A stretch of 64,000 nucleotides of DNA from Semisulcospira habei (Eukaryota > Mollusca > Gastropoda > Semisulcospiridae), in the NCBI GenBank assembly GCA_036245525.1, contig BTPG01000002.1, forward strand, positions 121,807,451 to 121,871,450, in the 5' to 3' direction. Both the position numbers and the translations under genes were made by a program. Below, piece after piece: positions 10,808 through 21,766 of this stretch; position 1 is the stretch's first letter, and every line of letters starts with the position of its first letter. Below the pieces are notes generated by a model. The model saw only the letters and a list, made by a program, of their open reading frames with translations, searched no databases and was not told the origin of the DNA.

Positions 10808-10884
10808 CTCATTCGCGGCCAGCCGCAATCCGTATGCGCGGCATAACCCGCGCATCCGGATGCGGCTGGCCGCGAATGAGTTAA
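10804..10884. repeat. Foldback element family 5 (TTAACTCATTCGCGGCC)
   Basis: TTAACTCATTCGCGGCCAGC pairs with GCTGGCCGCGAATGAGTTAA, perfectly over 20 bases. It shares its left TTAA with the neighbouring family 2 copy. Confidence 0.9.
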
Positions 10885-10968
10885 GGGTTGCTCCCTCAAG
10901 CTGACTGGACCATCTTTCACTCCTGACACTGAAAATGTAATCTAATGCTGCCAGTCAACTCCACTGAC

Positions 10969-11165
10969 CTACGCCTGGTGTGAGGGTGGGGTGCAGAGTG
11001 GGGAAGGGTGTGTTCAGTCGCCCAGGGGCCAGAGTTGGTCCAGTGGCGTTGATGCCTGGGGCGGGTGTTGGGGTGGCATTACAGTCGGGTACCATGCAGC
11101 AAGGGTCCAGTGGGTCACGCACCATGGCACAGTAGGACGCAATGCTCTGGGGGTAGCGTGGACAC
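10969..11165 (-). CDS. VWC module 11, exon B with linker
   Basis: The 197-nt exon reads R-C-P-R-Y-P-Q-S-I-A-S-Y-C-A-M-V, then D-P-C-C-M-V-P-D-C. The linker has two N-A-T sequons. Two GT donors lie close together; GTCAGT keeps phase 1 and is chosen, while GTAGGT four bases earlier would break the phase. Confidence 0.87.
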
Positions 11166-11449
11166 CTGGCAGACAAAGACAGCCAGCAATCAATCCATCA
11201 ATAGCATTCCAGTCCAATCGGCCCATTTTCCATTGAGTTTGCTTGTCAGTGAAAGCATATTTCATCTGGAAAGGTTGCTTTCAGTGCAACACACATGTAT
11301 GTGTGTTTGTGTGTGGATGTTGGTATATGTGTGTGTGTAAGTGTGAGTGTGAGTGAGTGTGTGTGCGTATGCATGGTCACATGCCCATTTTGTTAAAGAT
11401 GATGTTATTAAACGTTTACACACTAAAGCTCCCATGCTTCACCTACATG

Positions 11450-12120
11450 ACTTTTTCGCATCATTCATCTGACCTTCTGTGACCTTGACCTTCCATAAAC
11501 TTGACCTGTGACCTCGATCTTTCTGACAGGTCAGTCATAAGGAGCAGGTGATTAAATACCAAATGGCAATGGTACCTGCAAAGTCCTATGTCGTCAACAT
11601 ATGTGCATTTTTCACACATTTGTTGACCTCCCTTGACCCTTGACTTTTAAGGGTGATCACCCAAATTAGCATGCATAGGAAAGTCTTATCATGTTCTAGC
11701 CTTCTGTCAAGTTTAATTGCAATTTTTGCAAAAGAGCCAATAAAAACTTTTAAAAAACTTATTGTTACACACTTCCTGACCTCTTGTGGCCCTTGACCTT
11801 TGAGCAGAGTCGCCGAATTTAGTATGTGCAGGAAGGTCTTATCATAAGGTATCTGCATACCAAGCTCCGCTTAGAAGTTGAAAACTATATTTGATAAAAG
11901 ACAGTTTTGTCAAAAATAGGCAATTCTGACCTATTTTTGGACCCGCTGTGACCCTGATCTTTGCACAAGGTCACTCAAACTGGTATGTTTAGAAAGGTTT
12001 TGTCACAAGGTATCCTTGGGCCAAGTTGGAAGTCTTTGTCTCGAATAGTCTCCAAGAAAATGCCAATGTTAAAGGTTACCACAGATCAAGGAGACCCAAT
12101 ACATACTCACTTTTGCGACT
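11450..12120. repeat. TGACCTTGACC-type dispersed repeat
   Basis: Sub-units of about 170 bp, each with a GTGACCTTGACCTT-like motif, AGGTCTTATCA and CCAAGTT blocks. Diverged. Confidence 0.8.
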
Positions 12121-12205
12121 GCACAGGAGCAAGAAATGATCATGATAATTGAGAGGTGCTTCAAGAATAGCTTCTGTCACTACAATTGAACAATAATGAT
12201 GACTT

Positions 12206-12409
12206 TTAACCCATTCACTGCCAGTAAAATCTGAAAACCACCCAAATGCAAGAGGTACAGAACAGCTTGGGCCCCAGCAGATGCAGGGGCTCTTGAAGAT
12301 CTGTGACTCTCGCTGAAAACACTTTGTATAAATACTCTTTTGATGGCTGGGGATATTTTGTGTTGACTTTACAATGATTTAAACATGCAACTGTCAGTGA
12401 AGGGGTTAA
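12206..12409. repeat. Foldback MITE family 2, TTAA at both ends
   Basis: TTAACCCATTCACTGCC on the left; GTCAGTGAAGGGGTTAA on the right. The inner part includes CAGATGCAGGGGCTC. Confidence 0.82.
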
Positions 12410-12520
12410 CTGTAACACACACTTCAGAGGACTCCAAACATTGTAAAGTTTACCTGTAGTTAACCCATTATCAAAATTTGGAGGTGTCACCAAACAACTA
12501 TGTACCAGTTGGAGGGGACT

Positions 12521-12620
12521 GATCAACCATGATAATGCAAAGGTAGTGCGAGATTAGCTCGGTATCCATCTGGTGCAGAGCTAATCTGGCACTACCCTTA
12601 AATTATCATGGTCGATTCGT
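12521..12620. repeat. Foldback MITE family 1
   Basis: Arms around 12,555-12,600 with CTGGCACTACCCTTAAATTATCATGG on the right; flanks carry the TGTACCAGTTG...GGAG segment that continues the palindrome in fuller copies. Confidence 0.8.
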
Positions 12621-12666
12621 CTCCTGCTGTAGTATGTCAGGGCTAAACGGGTTCAGTATCACCTAC

Positions 12667-12781
12667 CTGTCAATGCACCTGTATCTGCCTTCTGTGGCAT
12701 TAACACACTCACAGGTGTAGTCACAGCCATCCTGCCATTTCTGTCCCTGAAGGTATGCTCTACCCTTATACACACATGCAT
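12667..12781 (-). CDS. VWC module 11, exon A
   Basis: The 115-nt exon starts after GCAG and ends before GTAGGT. It reads D-A-C-V-Y-K-G-R-A-Y, then W-Q-D-G-C-D-Y-T-C-E-C-V-N and Y-R-C-I-D-R. Confidence 0.91.
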
Positions 12782-12911
12782 CTGCAAAACAGAAGTCGTT
12801 ACTGTGACGCCACGCAAACAAAACCACACTGTACAAACACATCCGAAATGCCAAATGACAATGGTGTTCAATTAACATGAACATCTATAACATACATTCT
12901 AGTTCCGTTCA

Positions 12912-13111
12912 TTGACCCCTTCGCTACCAGTGGACGCACATTTTGTTTCTGAAAGCTTTTTCATTCAACGACCAACACTTACAACCGTCCAGAGAACATG
13001 GGCACAAACTGGTCTCAGCAAGAGGTTTACATCCCCATGTTTGGGGGGCTTGTTAAGGCCTATGTCTCTTGCAGTTGCATCATGTTCACTTTTTTATAGT
13101 GAAGGGGTTAA
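12912..13111. repeat. Foldback MITE family 2
   Basis: TTGACCCCTTCGCTACC on the left; GTGAAGGGGTTAA on the right. The inner hairpin is decayed. Confidence 0.75.
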
Positions 13112-13810
13112 TTTCACTCATGGCTGCCTTCCCCACATGGAAAGCACATCGCCTCAGAGCACAACCAATGTACCTAGCTCTTTTATTTTAATCACACATA
13201 ATTTTCTAAATTATCTGTGGTGAGCCATATTCTCTTTTTTTCAAACAAAACTTTTCCTCTGTTTTCATCTGTAACATGAGCACTAAAAAAAAAACATGTC
13301 TCTTATGCTACATTTGGTAATGAGAATGGGGTGAACAGCAGGGTGTGTAAACAAAAATAACAAACCCGCAGAAAGTAAGGTTGGGAATTTTACAAAGTAA
13401 AGGGCTTACCCACAATGTGTGGTGATATGTGGTTTCAGACCTTACAGCTTCAGGCCATATGATTTAAATCCCAAATCAACACGTATATTGTGAGACGTTA
13501 GCTTATTAGGCTAGCGCCTGTAAGTCATTAATAGCTTCAGAAGTGTCATATGCAGCAACGCTATATGAAACTTGTGCAGCTACTGATGCGAGGCACCTTG
13601 ACTGTGTTAAAGGTCCACTACCGCCGTAACTGTTCAAAGATGCACTTCTGTAACAGATGGTTACAAAACGATACACAGAAGTCTAGTTATGGTTCATTTA
13701 GTCACAGGAGAATCCAGTTCAGCACATGTCGTCTTTATATCAAGTAATCTGACAATGACTCCACTCTGTTCTATAAATACTACGCTATCAGTATGAGAAA
13801 TAGCTAAAAA
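13112..13810. other. Intron of the VWC gene, nothing recognised
   Basis: AT-rich, no VWC exon, no terminal repeats. It ends at the left end of DIRS element 2. Confidence 0.5.
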
Positions 13811-14072
13811 TGTATTTTTCTCTAAAATGTATTTTTTTCGAAAAATACTTACCGATGGCATTACTAATAGGAAGGTACGCTTAGCTTACCAATTTCAGCC
13901 CAAAAACCGTTGTGTATACATCACAACCGGGGAGGCGACTCTATAGAGTCGTTACCAAGAGACCCCGAGTAGCCTCCCCTGCCTCCCTATCCGGTCATGT
14001 GCCTGGCCGTTTCCCGGAAGTCTTTGCGTTAGCTCAACAGCGGCAAGCGGGGCAGGAGGGAGGGACCTCTGA

Positions 14073-14160
14073 GTAATGCCATCGGTAAGTATTTTTCGAA
14101 AAATACATTTTAGAAAAAAATACATTTGTTTTCTCAAAACTCTTACCGATGGCATTACTA
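14073..14160. repeat. Internal complementary region (ICR) of DIRS element 2
   Basis: The first half (to about 14,124) is the reverse complement of the element's left outer end. The second half is the reverse complement of its right outer end, in the joined order expected for a circle junction. In the DIRS-1 model, the ICR templates joining of the two ends into a circle before recombinase-mediated insertion. Confidence 0.88.
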
Positions 14161-14323
14161 TTAGGAAGAATAGCGAATAGGAGGAGGGTGCCGCCCCCTA
14201 TGTATCCCCAAGTGCTTCCTTTGCCCGGAAAAACGCCACCCAACGTGCGTTACGCTATCAAGGCCTCCCCCTCCCCCCCCCCCCACCCGCGCGCCACACC
14301 CGACAATTTCAGCTAGGCGCTAC

Positions 14324-16540
14324 CTATGGCACCTGTGGTGCCGGGAGGGAGTGCTGCGCTGCCAAGATGCCCCCCACTAGGGCCAGGTTGTCGCGCTGGC
14401 TGGATAGGTCTCGTAGGTACAAGCTAGCGAAGGTAGACTCAGCCAGCCAACCCACGACCGCCACAATATCTCTCACTGCGCAGTTGCGGTCAAGGGCGAC
14501 GCTGGCAGCCACTGCTCTGACCTCATGTACCCGGATGCGCATCGTCCTCGCCCGTTCTGGGGAGAGTCGGATGACCCAGCGGAGCCAGGATGAGATCGTC
14601 TGCGCGGAGATGTCTCATCTGCCCAGTGCCAAGGGCAGGAAATGGCGTTGTTACGTGGTGGAGTTGTAGTCGTAGTATGATAAACACGCCAGACGCACGT
14701 ACGTAAGGTTCTTTTAAATAAACTTCATTCAGCTGCAATCCGTCACACGTGGCTTAAGGATGTAGACAATACTGGAGTAACAGTTCCAACAATATTTTAA
14801 TTCAGCGATGCGATCTCCACACAATGCAATTCCAGATGCACTAACACAAAGTCTCTTCTGCAAATATCTACACTGTCGACACAAATTCCTCACACAACAT
14901 ACACCACACTGTTACGCTGTATCTCTCTCAATGTACACCCTATACGGGCCACGTACCTACGATAACTGTGTGTCTCTTCAACTGACAAATGCAAGACAAT
15001 GTATGAACGTGCTTTCCTAGCGTCCTCTTTATATTCACAATCACTTTCCAGAACACTCCAAGAAAATCATACAACGCAACCAATCAAAACAAAACACTCA
15101 ACTGAAACTCATAAATAAGAATTTTCTGGAATCACTAAAATAGGCTACAAAAACTCGGCTGCTCATTTCAGCTCTAAATCCTAATGTGTAATGAAGTCAC
15201 ATAAAAGTATGGTAGTCCTATCACGACCTTGCATATCCGCTCTAGAAGATTCTCGACCTTTCACAAAACAAAACAAAAAAAGGCTGCTCAATTCACGCGC
15301 ACAGAAAAACAACTTGTTGCGAAGTGTCGCTAAATTACCGACGTCACACATACGAGGTCACTAGACAGCGCGACCTTTCTAGAACGTTCTGGACTAAACT
15401 TAACGTATCATAACGAAGTGAATTCCGCTCTGCGCGACCGAAAGAAAATGTTACTTAAAAAGATACGTGAATCATAACCATGATAGCTCAAATAAATATC
15501 GGATCGTTTCCTACGATTAACACATGTATGCTCTCACAGGACAACAACCACAATCGTAACAGGCGTGAGCGCCCTTGTCTCAGTGGCTTAGTTCTGCGCA
15601 GGTATATTTTCAACGCCCGGACAGGGTCCTGCTGGCGGGACTCCCAGGACTGGTCCGTTGCCTTGAGCGGGCGGACGGTCAACACCTGTGGCGCGGCCGC
15701 TGGGGGCCGGTTCTTGGCCAGGAATGCCGGATCGGTAAGGAGCTGTACCGAACCATCGGCCTTGAACTGGAGACAGGAGAGTCGCACCGTGAATGCGTGG
15801 ATCTCGCTCACCCTAGACGCCATGGCGAGGGCGAGAAGGAAGCAGGTCTTCCTGGTTAGGTCTCCGAGCCGCGCCAGGGGTAGAGGCTCGAACCGCTCCA
15901 AGTTGAGCCAGGTTAGTACCCATGACAAGTCCCAGTGAGGGATCATCGAGCGGGAAACCGGCCGCTGAAGATCCAGGTGCACCATCAGATCCGAGAGGTC
16001 CTTGCAGGCACCCGGGTCTGGCCGTTCCAGGTGTCGATATGTGTCTGCAATCATTACCAGGTGACCTCTGGTGGTGATGGGGGCCAGGTTCTGCTGGGAG
16101 AAGAGCCACAGAAAAAAACTCGGCCAGCTGGGGGGTAGTCAGGTCCGTGGGCGAGAGCTGCGCACCAGGACTGGAGGACCCGCCACTTTCCCTCGTGGAC
16201 GTTACGGGCAGAGGCTCTGCGAGACGCTGCGATCGCTTCCACCGCTGCACCTGAGAAGCCTCTTGCGGCGAGGGCCTCCCCGACAATCTCCAAGCGTGTA
16301 GCAGCAGCCGCTCCGGGCACAGGTGAAACAGCTGCTGCCGAGGCTGCTTGAGCATCGTCCAAAGCATGGGGAACCTCATTGGGGGGGTCTGTGGCGAGGC
16401 TCAGAAGGTCGGTGGCCCAGCGTTTGACCCAGCTAAACGACGCCACAAGGAGCAGAACGTGTTGCAGCCCCTGAGCTTCTGGAGTACCTGTGGCACGAGG
16501 ACGGACGGAGGGAACGCGTATGCCAGCAGCCCGTCCCAAG
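14324..16540 (-). pseudogene. Tyrosine recombinase of DIRS element 2, split by a solo LTR
   Basis: The N-terminal helical domain (about 16,100-16,540; A-A-V-E-A-I-A-A-S and K-W-R-V-L-Q-S-W-C) is frameshifted near 16,100. The catalytic part reads F-L-L-A-L-A-M-A-S-R-V-S-E-I-H (catalytic Arg), then is cut by the LTR at 14,649-15,561. It resumes with V-H-E-V-R (H-x-x-R box) and L-Y-L-R-D-L (likely catalytic Tyr), ending near 14,324. The family cleaves and rejoins DNA through the Tyr. All catalytic positions can be seen, but the gene is dead. Confidence 0.87.
14644..15566. mobile_element. Solo LTR inside the DIRS recombinase gene, with 5-bp target duplication
   Basis: A 913-bp unit (14,649-15,561) begins TGTTACG and ends CGTAACA. 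It is flanked by GGCGT at 14,644-14,648 and 15,562-15,566. The DIRS reading frame is continuous across the site when the unit and one GGCGT are ignored, and the intact sequence is seen in element 4 near 31,460. A 5-bp duplication fits Gypsy- or BEL-type integrases. It is AT-richer than its host. TATAAAG on the minus strand near 15,030 hints at minus orientation. No internal retroviral genes remain. Confidence 0.85.
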
Positions 16541-16554
16541 GGATGGAGAGCGTG

Positions 16555-17209
16555 TCAACGACCCAGGCCAGTGGATCCGGAATGGGGGAAACGAAGAGCG
16601 GTAGCTGCCTGTTCCACCTCGTGGCGAAAAGGTCGATCAGGGGCGTCTCCCAGCGCGCGCAGAGTAGCTGGAAGATGTCTGGGCGCAGAGACTACTGTGT
16701 GGAGAAGTTGGCCACGACGCGAGAGGGAGTCCGCGAGGACGTTCAGGTGGCCCGAGATGTGCCGCGCTCGGAGCGAGATGCCCCGATCCCTGCACCAAAG
16801 GAGGATCTGGTACAGCAGGACGCAGAGGGAGGGAGAGCGCGTCCCGCCCTGGTTTTGTATGTAGGCTACCACCGTCGAGTTGTCAGACAGAACCAGGATC
16901 TCCTGTTGGTCGAGGCGGTCTTCCCAGGCGACGAGCGCCAACCACATGGTCTTCAGCTCCAGCCAGTTGATGTGCCTGTCTGCGTGGTCTCGCGGCCAGC
17001 TGCCCGAGGCTGTGACGAACTCCGGCAGCAGGTGCGCTCCCCAGCCGGAGAGGCCAGCGTCCGTGCAGATGGAGAGCTGGCGCTTTGGCGAGGAGAGCGG
17101 GACCCCCGACGCTAACCAGGATTTGTCCGTCCGCCGCTGGAGATGAGACCTGACTAACGGCGACACCGGGACCCGGGCCGCCAGATCGCTGGAGGACGGA
17201 AAATCCCAA
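16555..17209 (-). pseudogene. DIRS RNase H domain, element 2
   Basis: The open frame of about 200 codons carries the RNase H set: I-C-T-D-A-G-L-S-G-W-G (first Asp), N-W-L-E-L-K (Glu), V-L-S-D-N-S-T-V-V-A-Y (Asp) and H-I-S-G-H-L-N-V-L-A-D-S-L-S-R (His/Asp). This is the downstream part of the DIRS RT-RNase H polyprotein. The upstream RT has been deleted and the leader follows almost directly. Confidence 0.87.
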
Positions 17210-17820
17210 GGTAATCCTCCAAGCTTTACTTTTCCATTTTTTTTCTCCTCTCTTTTTTCACATAAATCCTAGGGAAGTACACCAAGCCCCATGAAGAGGT
17301 AACCACACACGAAGCGGTAAACCCACATGAAGCAGTAAGCACACACGAAGTCTTCTGGTAATCCCACCATACACAGCCAAAGCGAAGCAGGCTGAACACA
17401 ACCGGTCTTGGTGAGCTAAGCGAAAAGACTGGCGAGAAACAGCCAGGCACATGACCGGATAGGGAGGCAGGGGAGGCTACTCGGGGTCTCTTGGTAACGA
17501 CTCTCTAGAGTCGCCTCCCCGGTTGTGATGTATACACAACGGTTTTTGGGCTGAAATTGGTAAGCTAAGCGTACCTTCCTATTAGTATTGTCATCGGTAA
17601 GAGTTTTGAGAAAACAAATAGATTGACACGCTTCACTGCAGGAATAAATAAGTGCGATTACGCGTGTGCTTTTGCTGCCCAACTGCTGTTAAAGTTCATT
17701 AGGTGTGTCGACAAGGCATAACAAACACAAATGGTGCTGAAATGTGTCTTCAAATTTACGCGTAATGGTACTTTAAAGAAAGGGGTGTGTATGTGTAAAA
17801 AATGGATAGTCAAAACAAAC

Positions 17821-18053
17821 CTGTTGGTAGCGGTGGTGTTGGGAACATATTCGGGCCTGGAGTGGGTGTGGCGTTGGGAGCCAGTGTTGGGCCTGTGGGC
17901 TGCGGAGGCTTGCCATTGCCCTCGATAACCCCAATGTGACCTGTCACATTCAAATTAGAAGGGTCACCACACAGAGGCTCCATGCAGCAGGCAGGGTCAC
18001 GGGAGTCAGGAACCAATTTGCAGTTGGCTGTCAGGTTGCTGAAGGTCGCACAC
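17821..18053 (-). CDS. VWC module 10, exon B with linker
   Basis: The 233-nt exon is phase 2 to 1 with donor GTTTGT. It reads R-C-A-T-F-S-N-L-T-A-N-C-K-L-V-P-D, then P-A-C-C-M-E-P-L-C. The linker holds N-V-T and N-A-T sequons. Its downstream intron holds DIRS element 2, which begins only about 200 bp from the donor. Confidence 0.9.
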
Positions 18054-18204
18054 CTGCCAACAAAACGTCATAACGGTAAGATGCTAGGTCTTTGTCTCCT
18101 GTAAGTGTGTTGCTCTCTAGTAGCTTTTTTCCTGAAACGATAACTTTTAACTTTCAAAGCAAAACTGTAACCCATTTAGTCCCAATGCCCTACAGCTGGT
18201 GACG

Positions 18205-18300
18205 GATTGACCGTAATAATTCAAGGGTAGTGCCAGGTTGGTCTGGTACCTGATGGCACCAAGCTAATCTGGCGCTATCCGTGAATTATGGTCGATCCAA
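18205..18300. repeat. Foldback MITE family 1
   Basis: AATTCAAGGGTAGTGCCAG pairs with CTGGCGCTATCCGTGAATT; outer copies of AACCCATTTAG and TAATGGGT-type ends lie near 18,170 and 18,362. Confidence 0.8.
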
Positions 18301-18468
18301 CTCCTGCAACTGGTCATTAGGCGACACCTCCAAAATTTGGGGAATGCGGCCTTGGAGTTAATGGGTCAATGTCTCACCTTTAAGATCATTAGCTTGTTAG
18401 GAATTTCTTTACTCACAAGACAATGTCTAGCGGTACACTGAACAACACTAAACATGAGTTGTACTAAC

Positions 18469-18583
18469 CTGTCGGAGCACCTGTAGAAGCCGGTTTTGCC
18501 ATCCTCACAGACACAGGTCTTCTCACAACCTGCGTACCATCGCTGACCAGTCGTGTAAGTTCGGCCGTTGTACACACACACAT
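18469..18583 (-). CDS. VWC module 10, exon A
   Basis: The 115-nt exon starts after CCAG and ends before GTTAGT. It reads D-V-C-V-Y-N-G-R-T-Y-T-T-G-Q-R-W, then G-C-E-K-T-C-V-C-E-D and Y-R-C-S-D-R. This is the cleanest example of the exon A pattern. Confidence 0.92.
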
Positions 18584-18999
18584 CTGGGGACACGAAAACA
18601 AACAAATGTTTAAACCACATCAGGACAGGTAAAGTAATATTTGAGTAGGTGTTATCTAGTGGCAAAATTATAAACGTTTTACCCTTAAAATTGTTTATTT
18701 CTGGGTTGTTTTTTTATTGCATGTTGCATGGGGAAGTCCCTCATTGGATCTGGATTTTCATGGGATTTTCAAGAGAGACGGAGCAACAACAAAAAAGCCA
18801 CCACTACCCATAGTCTATGCCCTGCAACAAAGATACAGGCACACCAACCATCTGGCTGTAACTGTGAAAAGGCGCAATCAGCCACAGAGCAAAAGGCTGT
18901 CGCACTGACGTGAGCTGCAGTTGGCCTGCACACACTGTTGTGAGGGCCAAATGCAGCCCACGTCAGCCTGATTGGGAGTTTTTATCACAGGGTATTTAC

Positions 19000-19190
19000 C
19001 TTTAGGAACAGGCACAGCAGGAGGTGTTGAGCTTGGAGTGACACCTGGGCTAGGAGCCACTGTTGACTGCCCTGGACTTGGAGTGGGTGTGGGTCCTAGG
19101 GCTGTAGGACATAAAGGTATTTGGCAGCACTGGTCTCTCGGGTCTCTTTGCAGGGTGCAGTATGAAGGTACACTTGGGTATTGGATGCAC
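19000..19190 (-). CDS. VWC module 9, exon B with short linker
   Basis: At 191 nt this is the shortest exon B. It is phase 2 to 1 with donor GTAAAT. It reads R-C-I-Q-Y-P-S-V-P-S-Y-C-T-L-Q-R-D, then D-Q-C-C-Q-I-P-L-C, with a Thr/Pro/Ser linker of about 35 residues. Confidence 0.9.
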
Positions 19191-19488
19191 CTGGACAGAG
19201 AAGATGAAAAGACTGTGAAGAAATCAATCAAAAGATAAAGACAGTAATGTTAACAAAATTAAGTACATAACAGACAGCACTTATTTTTCAAGATAATTGA
19301 AGTGTCATTACTCCATTGTCATTCCTCATATATTCATGTTTAACCCATTGATATTACAGCAGGAGACAAATGGCCGTGAAAGCTCCAGGGAGACGCCAGA
19401 TTAGTTTGGTGCCTCAAGGCTTAACTTTCATAATGGATGTATATACCCTTGAGCACAAATGCAATTGAATTGGTAAACTTGGGCCAGT

Positions 19489-19604
19489 TGCACGAGTAAG
19501 CTTAGTGTTGCGCAAGCCACTAAGCAAGGTGCTCCACTACTGCTGAGCACCTTGCTTAGTAGCTGGCGCAGGACTAAGCTCACAGATCCAACTGACCCTT
19601 GGAA
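19489..19604. repeat. Foldback MITE family 4 (GCTTAG hairpin)
   Basis: CACTAAGCAAGGTGCT pairs with AGCACCTTGCTTAGTAG; outer GGCCAGTTGC / AACTGACC-type ends. Confidence 0.8.
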
Positions 19605-19651
19605 TGCAGTATTCAGAGAACAATTCCAAAGTTTTCAGATTGTGATCAATA

Positions 19652-19862
19652 CTTTACTCCTTTACTTCCAGCGGATGCAGACTGTGTTCAGACATCTCTG
19701 TTTATTCAACGCCAAAGCTCCCCAGCCATCCAAGGAACATAGATACAAAGTGGTCTCAGCAAGAGGCATAAATCCTCATGAGCCCCTGCCACTGCAGGGG
19801 CACATGCGGATCTATGTCTCTTGTAGATTGTGTTCAGTTGTTCTCAGCACATGAGGGGTTAA
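19652..19862. repeat. Foldback MITE family 2
   Basis: Inner hairpin AAATCCTCATGAGCCCC / GGGGCACATGCGGAT-type; the right end is GAGGGGTTAA. Confidence 0.75.
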
Positions 19863-20223
19863 ACGTATCCATCTGAATTTTCCTCTTTTCCACAGAATTT
19901 GCTATACGTCATCAAAGAAGTTGGTACCCTTGAATAACTAACTCCACGTGCGACAAAGTATGTGCATTAATGTACACTGTACAATTTTACAATCTGATCA
20001 TGTTACACATGCACTTGCTTATTTATGCCATCTCAGAAAATGAGTGTCGCATATAAACTGCATCTGTGCAACTTGTGACATTCTATGTCTGCCAATCTGT
20101 CCTTCTGGGCCATAGGTGTCTTTGCATTTAGGTCCAAGATCACAGACCAGCACAAATTGTGCATGCTCTCTTTTTCATTTTTACTTTTTAGGACTTTGTG
20201 AAACAACAGCAAGCCATGTTTAC

Positions 20224-20341
20224 CTCTCTGTACAAATATATCTGCCAGTGTCGTCCTCACACCTACAGCGATAGTCACAGCCCTCGTCCCAGGTCTCTCC
20301 TGGTCGGTATGTGACACCATTGCGCACACACATACCGACAC
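20224..20341 (-). CDS. VWC module 9, exon A
   Basis: This exon is 118 nt, one codon longer than usual because of two extra residues at its start (G-V-G-M-C-V-R-N-G) and one fewer inside. It then reads W-D-E-G-C-D-Y-R-C-R-C-E-D and Y-I-C-T-E-R. The Tyr of C-V-Y is replaced by Arg. The acceptor is ACAG and the donor GTAAAC. Confidence 0.88.
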
Positions 20342-20406
20342 CTGTAAACAGTCACATGAACTTCACACATCAATAATGGTGTGCTTTCTGTTTAGAGTCA
20401 TTTAGG

Positions 20407-20625
20407 TATTAACCCTCTTCACCCCAAGGCCCCATTTCCCAAATTTTGGAGTTGTCACCTGACAACTATGTGCCAGTTGCAGGAGATGGATGGACCGTGA
20501 TAATTCAGGGGTAGTACCTGATTAGCTTGGCACCTTCAGGTGCCAAGCGAATCTGGCACTACCCTTGAAATATCACGTTCCATCCATCTGCTGTGGTAGA
20601 GTCTTGGGGCTAAATGGGTTAATAT
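20407..20625. repeat. Foldback MITE family 1, full-length with TTAA at both ends
   Basis: The palindrome extends from ATTAACCC (20,407) to GGGTTAAT (about 20,625). The core is GGTGCCAAGC with its complement. The full unit is about 215 bp. Confidence 0.82.
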
Positions 20626-21423
20626 AGCACTACGTAACCATTCTTAAATCAACACTGAATGATGCCGAGCCAGCACACACAGGTGATCGAGCTGACTTCG
20701 GATACTGCTGGCCTGTGCACAGCTGTTCGCAAGCTGAATGCGGCCGACATCAGCCTGATGAGCTTTGTGCGCTGATGAACTATTGCAAAAGAACAAACAC
20801 CTGTCAGCACAATAAGAGATGCACTGTGATGAAACTGACCTGATTGAAAAAAACAAGCTAAACATGGGTTTGTGATCTTCACATAATTTGATAAGAACTC
20901 TGGAAATAACACGGACATAAATTCCCTTGTGCCTGCTGCCACCGGTACTGTTGACATTACCAGCAGCTGCCTGCACAGAGGTTTTAATCTTGTTTCTGTT
21001 AACTCTTTCCCATCAAAACGCTTCCGGTTTAGTGTTAGCCCAAACAAACCCTTAGCCATCGAAACGGTTACGTTATAGCGTTGTGCTCGTTGCCGTCTAT
21101 AGACGAGTCGCTAGTATTCTAGGGTTGGGTTTTTACAAAAATAGCATGAAGCACAGCTATCGGAAGCAACCACTATAATATGTTTCACCAACCATTTCTA
21201 AAATATCTGAAAGTGAATGCCCTTGTCGGATGGTGTCGGAACAAGGCCAAAATAGCCGACAACGTGCCTTGGATCATCTCCAACGATGAGCTTGTTCGAC
21301 CCTCATGAGCGCGGTTTCAACAGTGATTTTTAGCTCGTAAAATTGTGATTCAAGAAGGTACAGGTCTCTTGTGTAATTTCTTTGCTTGTGGAATGCATTT
21401 TTCTGCCATGTTGGTGAGTAAAT
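20626..21423. other. Intron of the VWC gene, nothing recognised
   Basis: A TTAACTCTTTCCCATC block near 21,000 resembles the start of a TTAA-type element, but no partner end was found. Confidence 0.4.
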
Positions 21424-21688
21424 ATGTATTTTTCTCTAAAATGTATTTTTTCGAAAAATACTTACCGATGGCATTACTATGTGGAAGATACACTTAGCTT
21501 AACGATTTCAGCCTAAGAAACTGTTGTGTATGCATACACAACCAGGGAGGCGACTCTAGGGAGCCGTTACCAGGGCCCCGAGTAGCCTCCCTTACCTCCC
21601 ATCCGGGCACATGTGCCGGGGAGTCACGCCAGCTGAACGCTAAAGCGCTCCGGCGGCAAGCGGGGCAGGCGGGAGGGCCATTTGAGAA

Positions 21689-21766
21689 ATGCCATCGGTA
21701 ATTATTTTTCGAGAAAAATACATTTGTTTCCTCCAAATACATTACCGATGGCATTACAATGTGGAA
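21689..21766. repeat. ICR of DIRS element 3
   Basis: The reverse complement of the left outer end is joined to the reverse complement of the right outer end, as in element 2. The joined centre reads AATACATTTGTTTCCTC. It confirms that the right terminus at about 28,001 belongs to the same element. Confidence 0.85.

Larger units (their letters stand above)
13811..17619 (-). mobile_element. DIRS-like retrotransposon, element 2 (internally deleted)
   Basis: Inverted terminal repeats of roughly 190 bp lie at 13,811-14,010 and 17,430-17,619. They share ACCGATGGCATTAC, GGGGAGGCGACTC and CCCCGAGTAGCCTCCCC but differ in their outermost 35-50 bases. An internal complementary region follows the left repeat. 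Minus-strand coding order from the right is leader, RNase H, tyrosine recombinase; gag and most of RT are missing. A 913-bp solo LTR is nested inside. The element lies in the intron between VWC modules 10 and 11, in the same orientation as the gene. Confidence 0.9.

Noticed and set aside
13811..14130. A free-standing ~300-bp MITE at the left end of DIRS element 2
   Set aside because: The apparent terminal inverted repeats are the DIRS left end and the ICR; the same layout occurs in elements 3, 4 and 5 with a matching right end several kb away.
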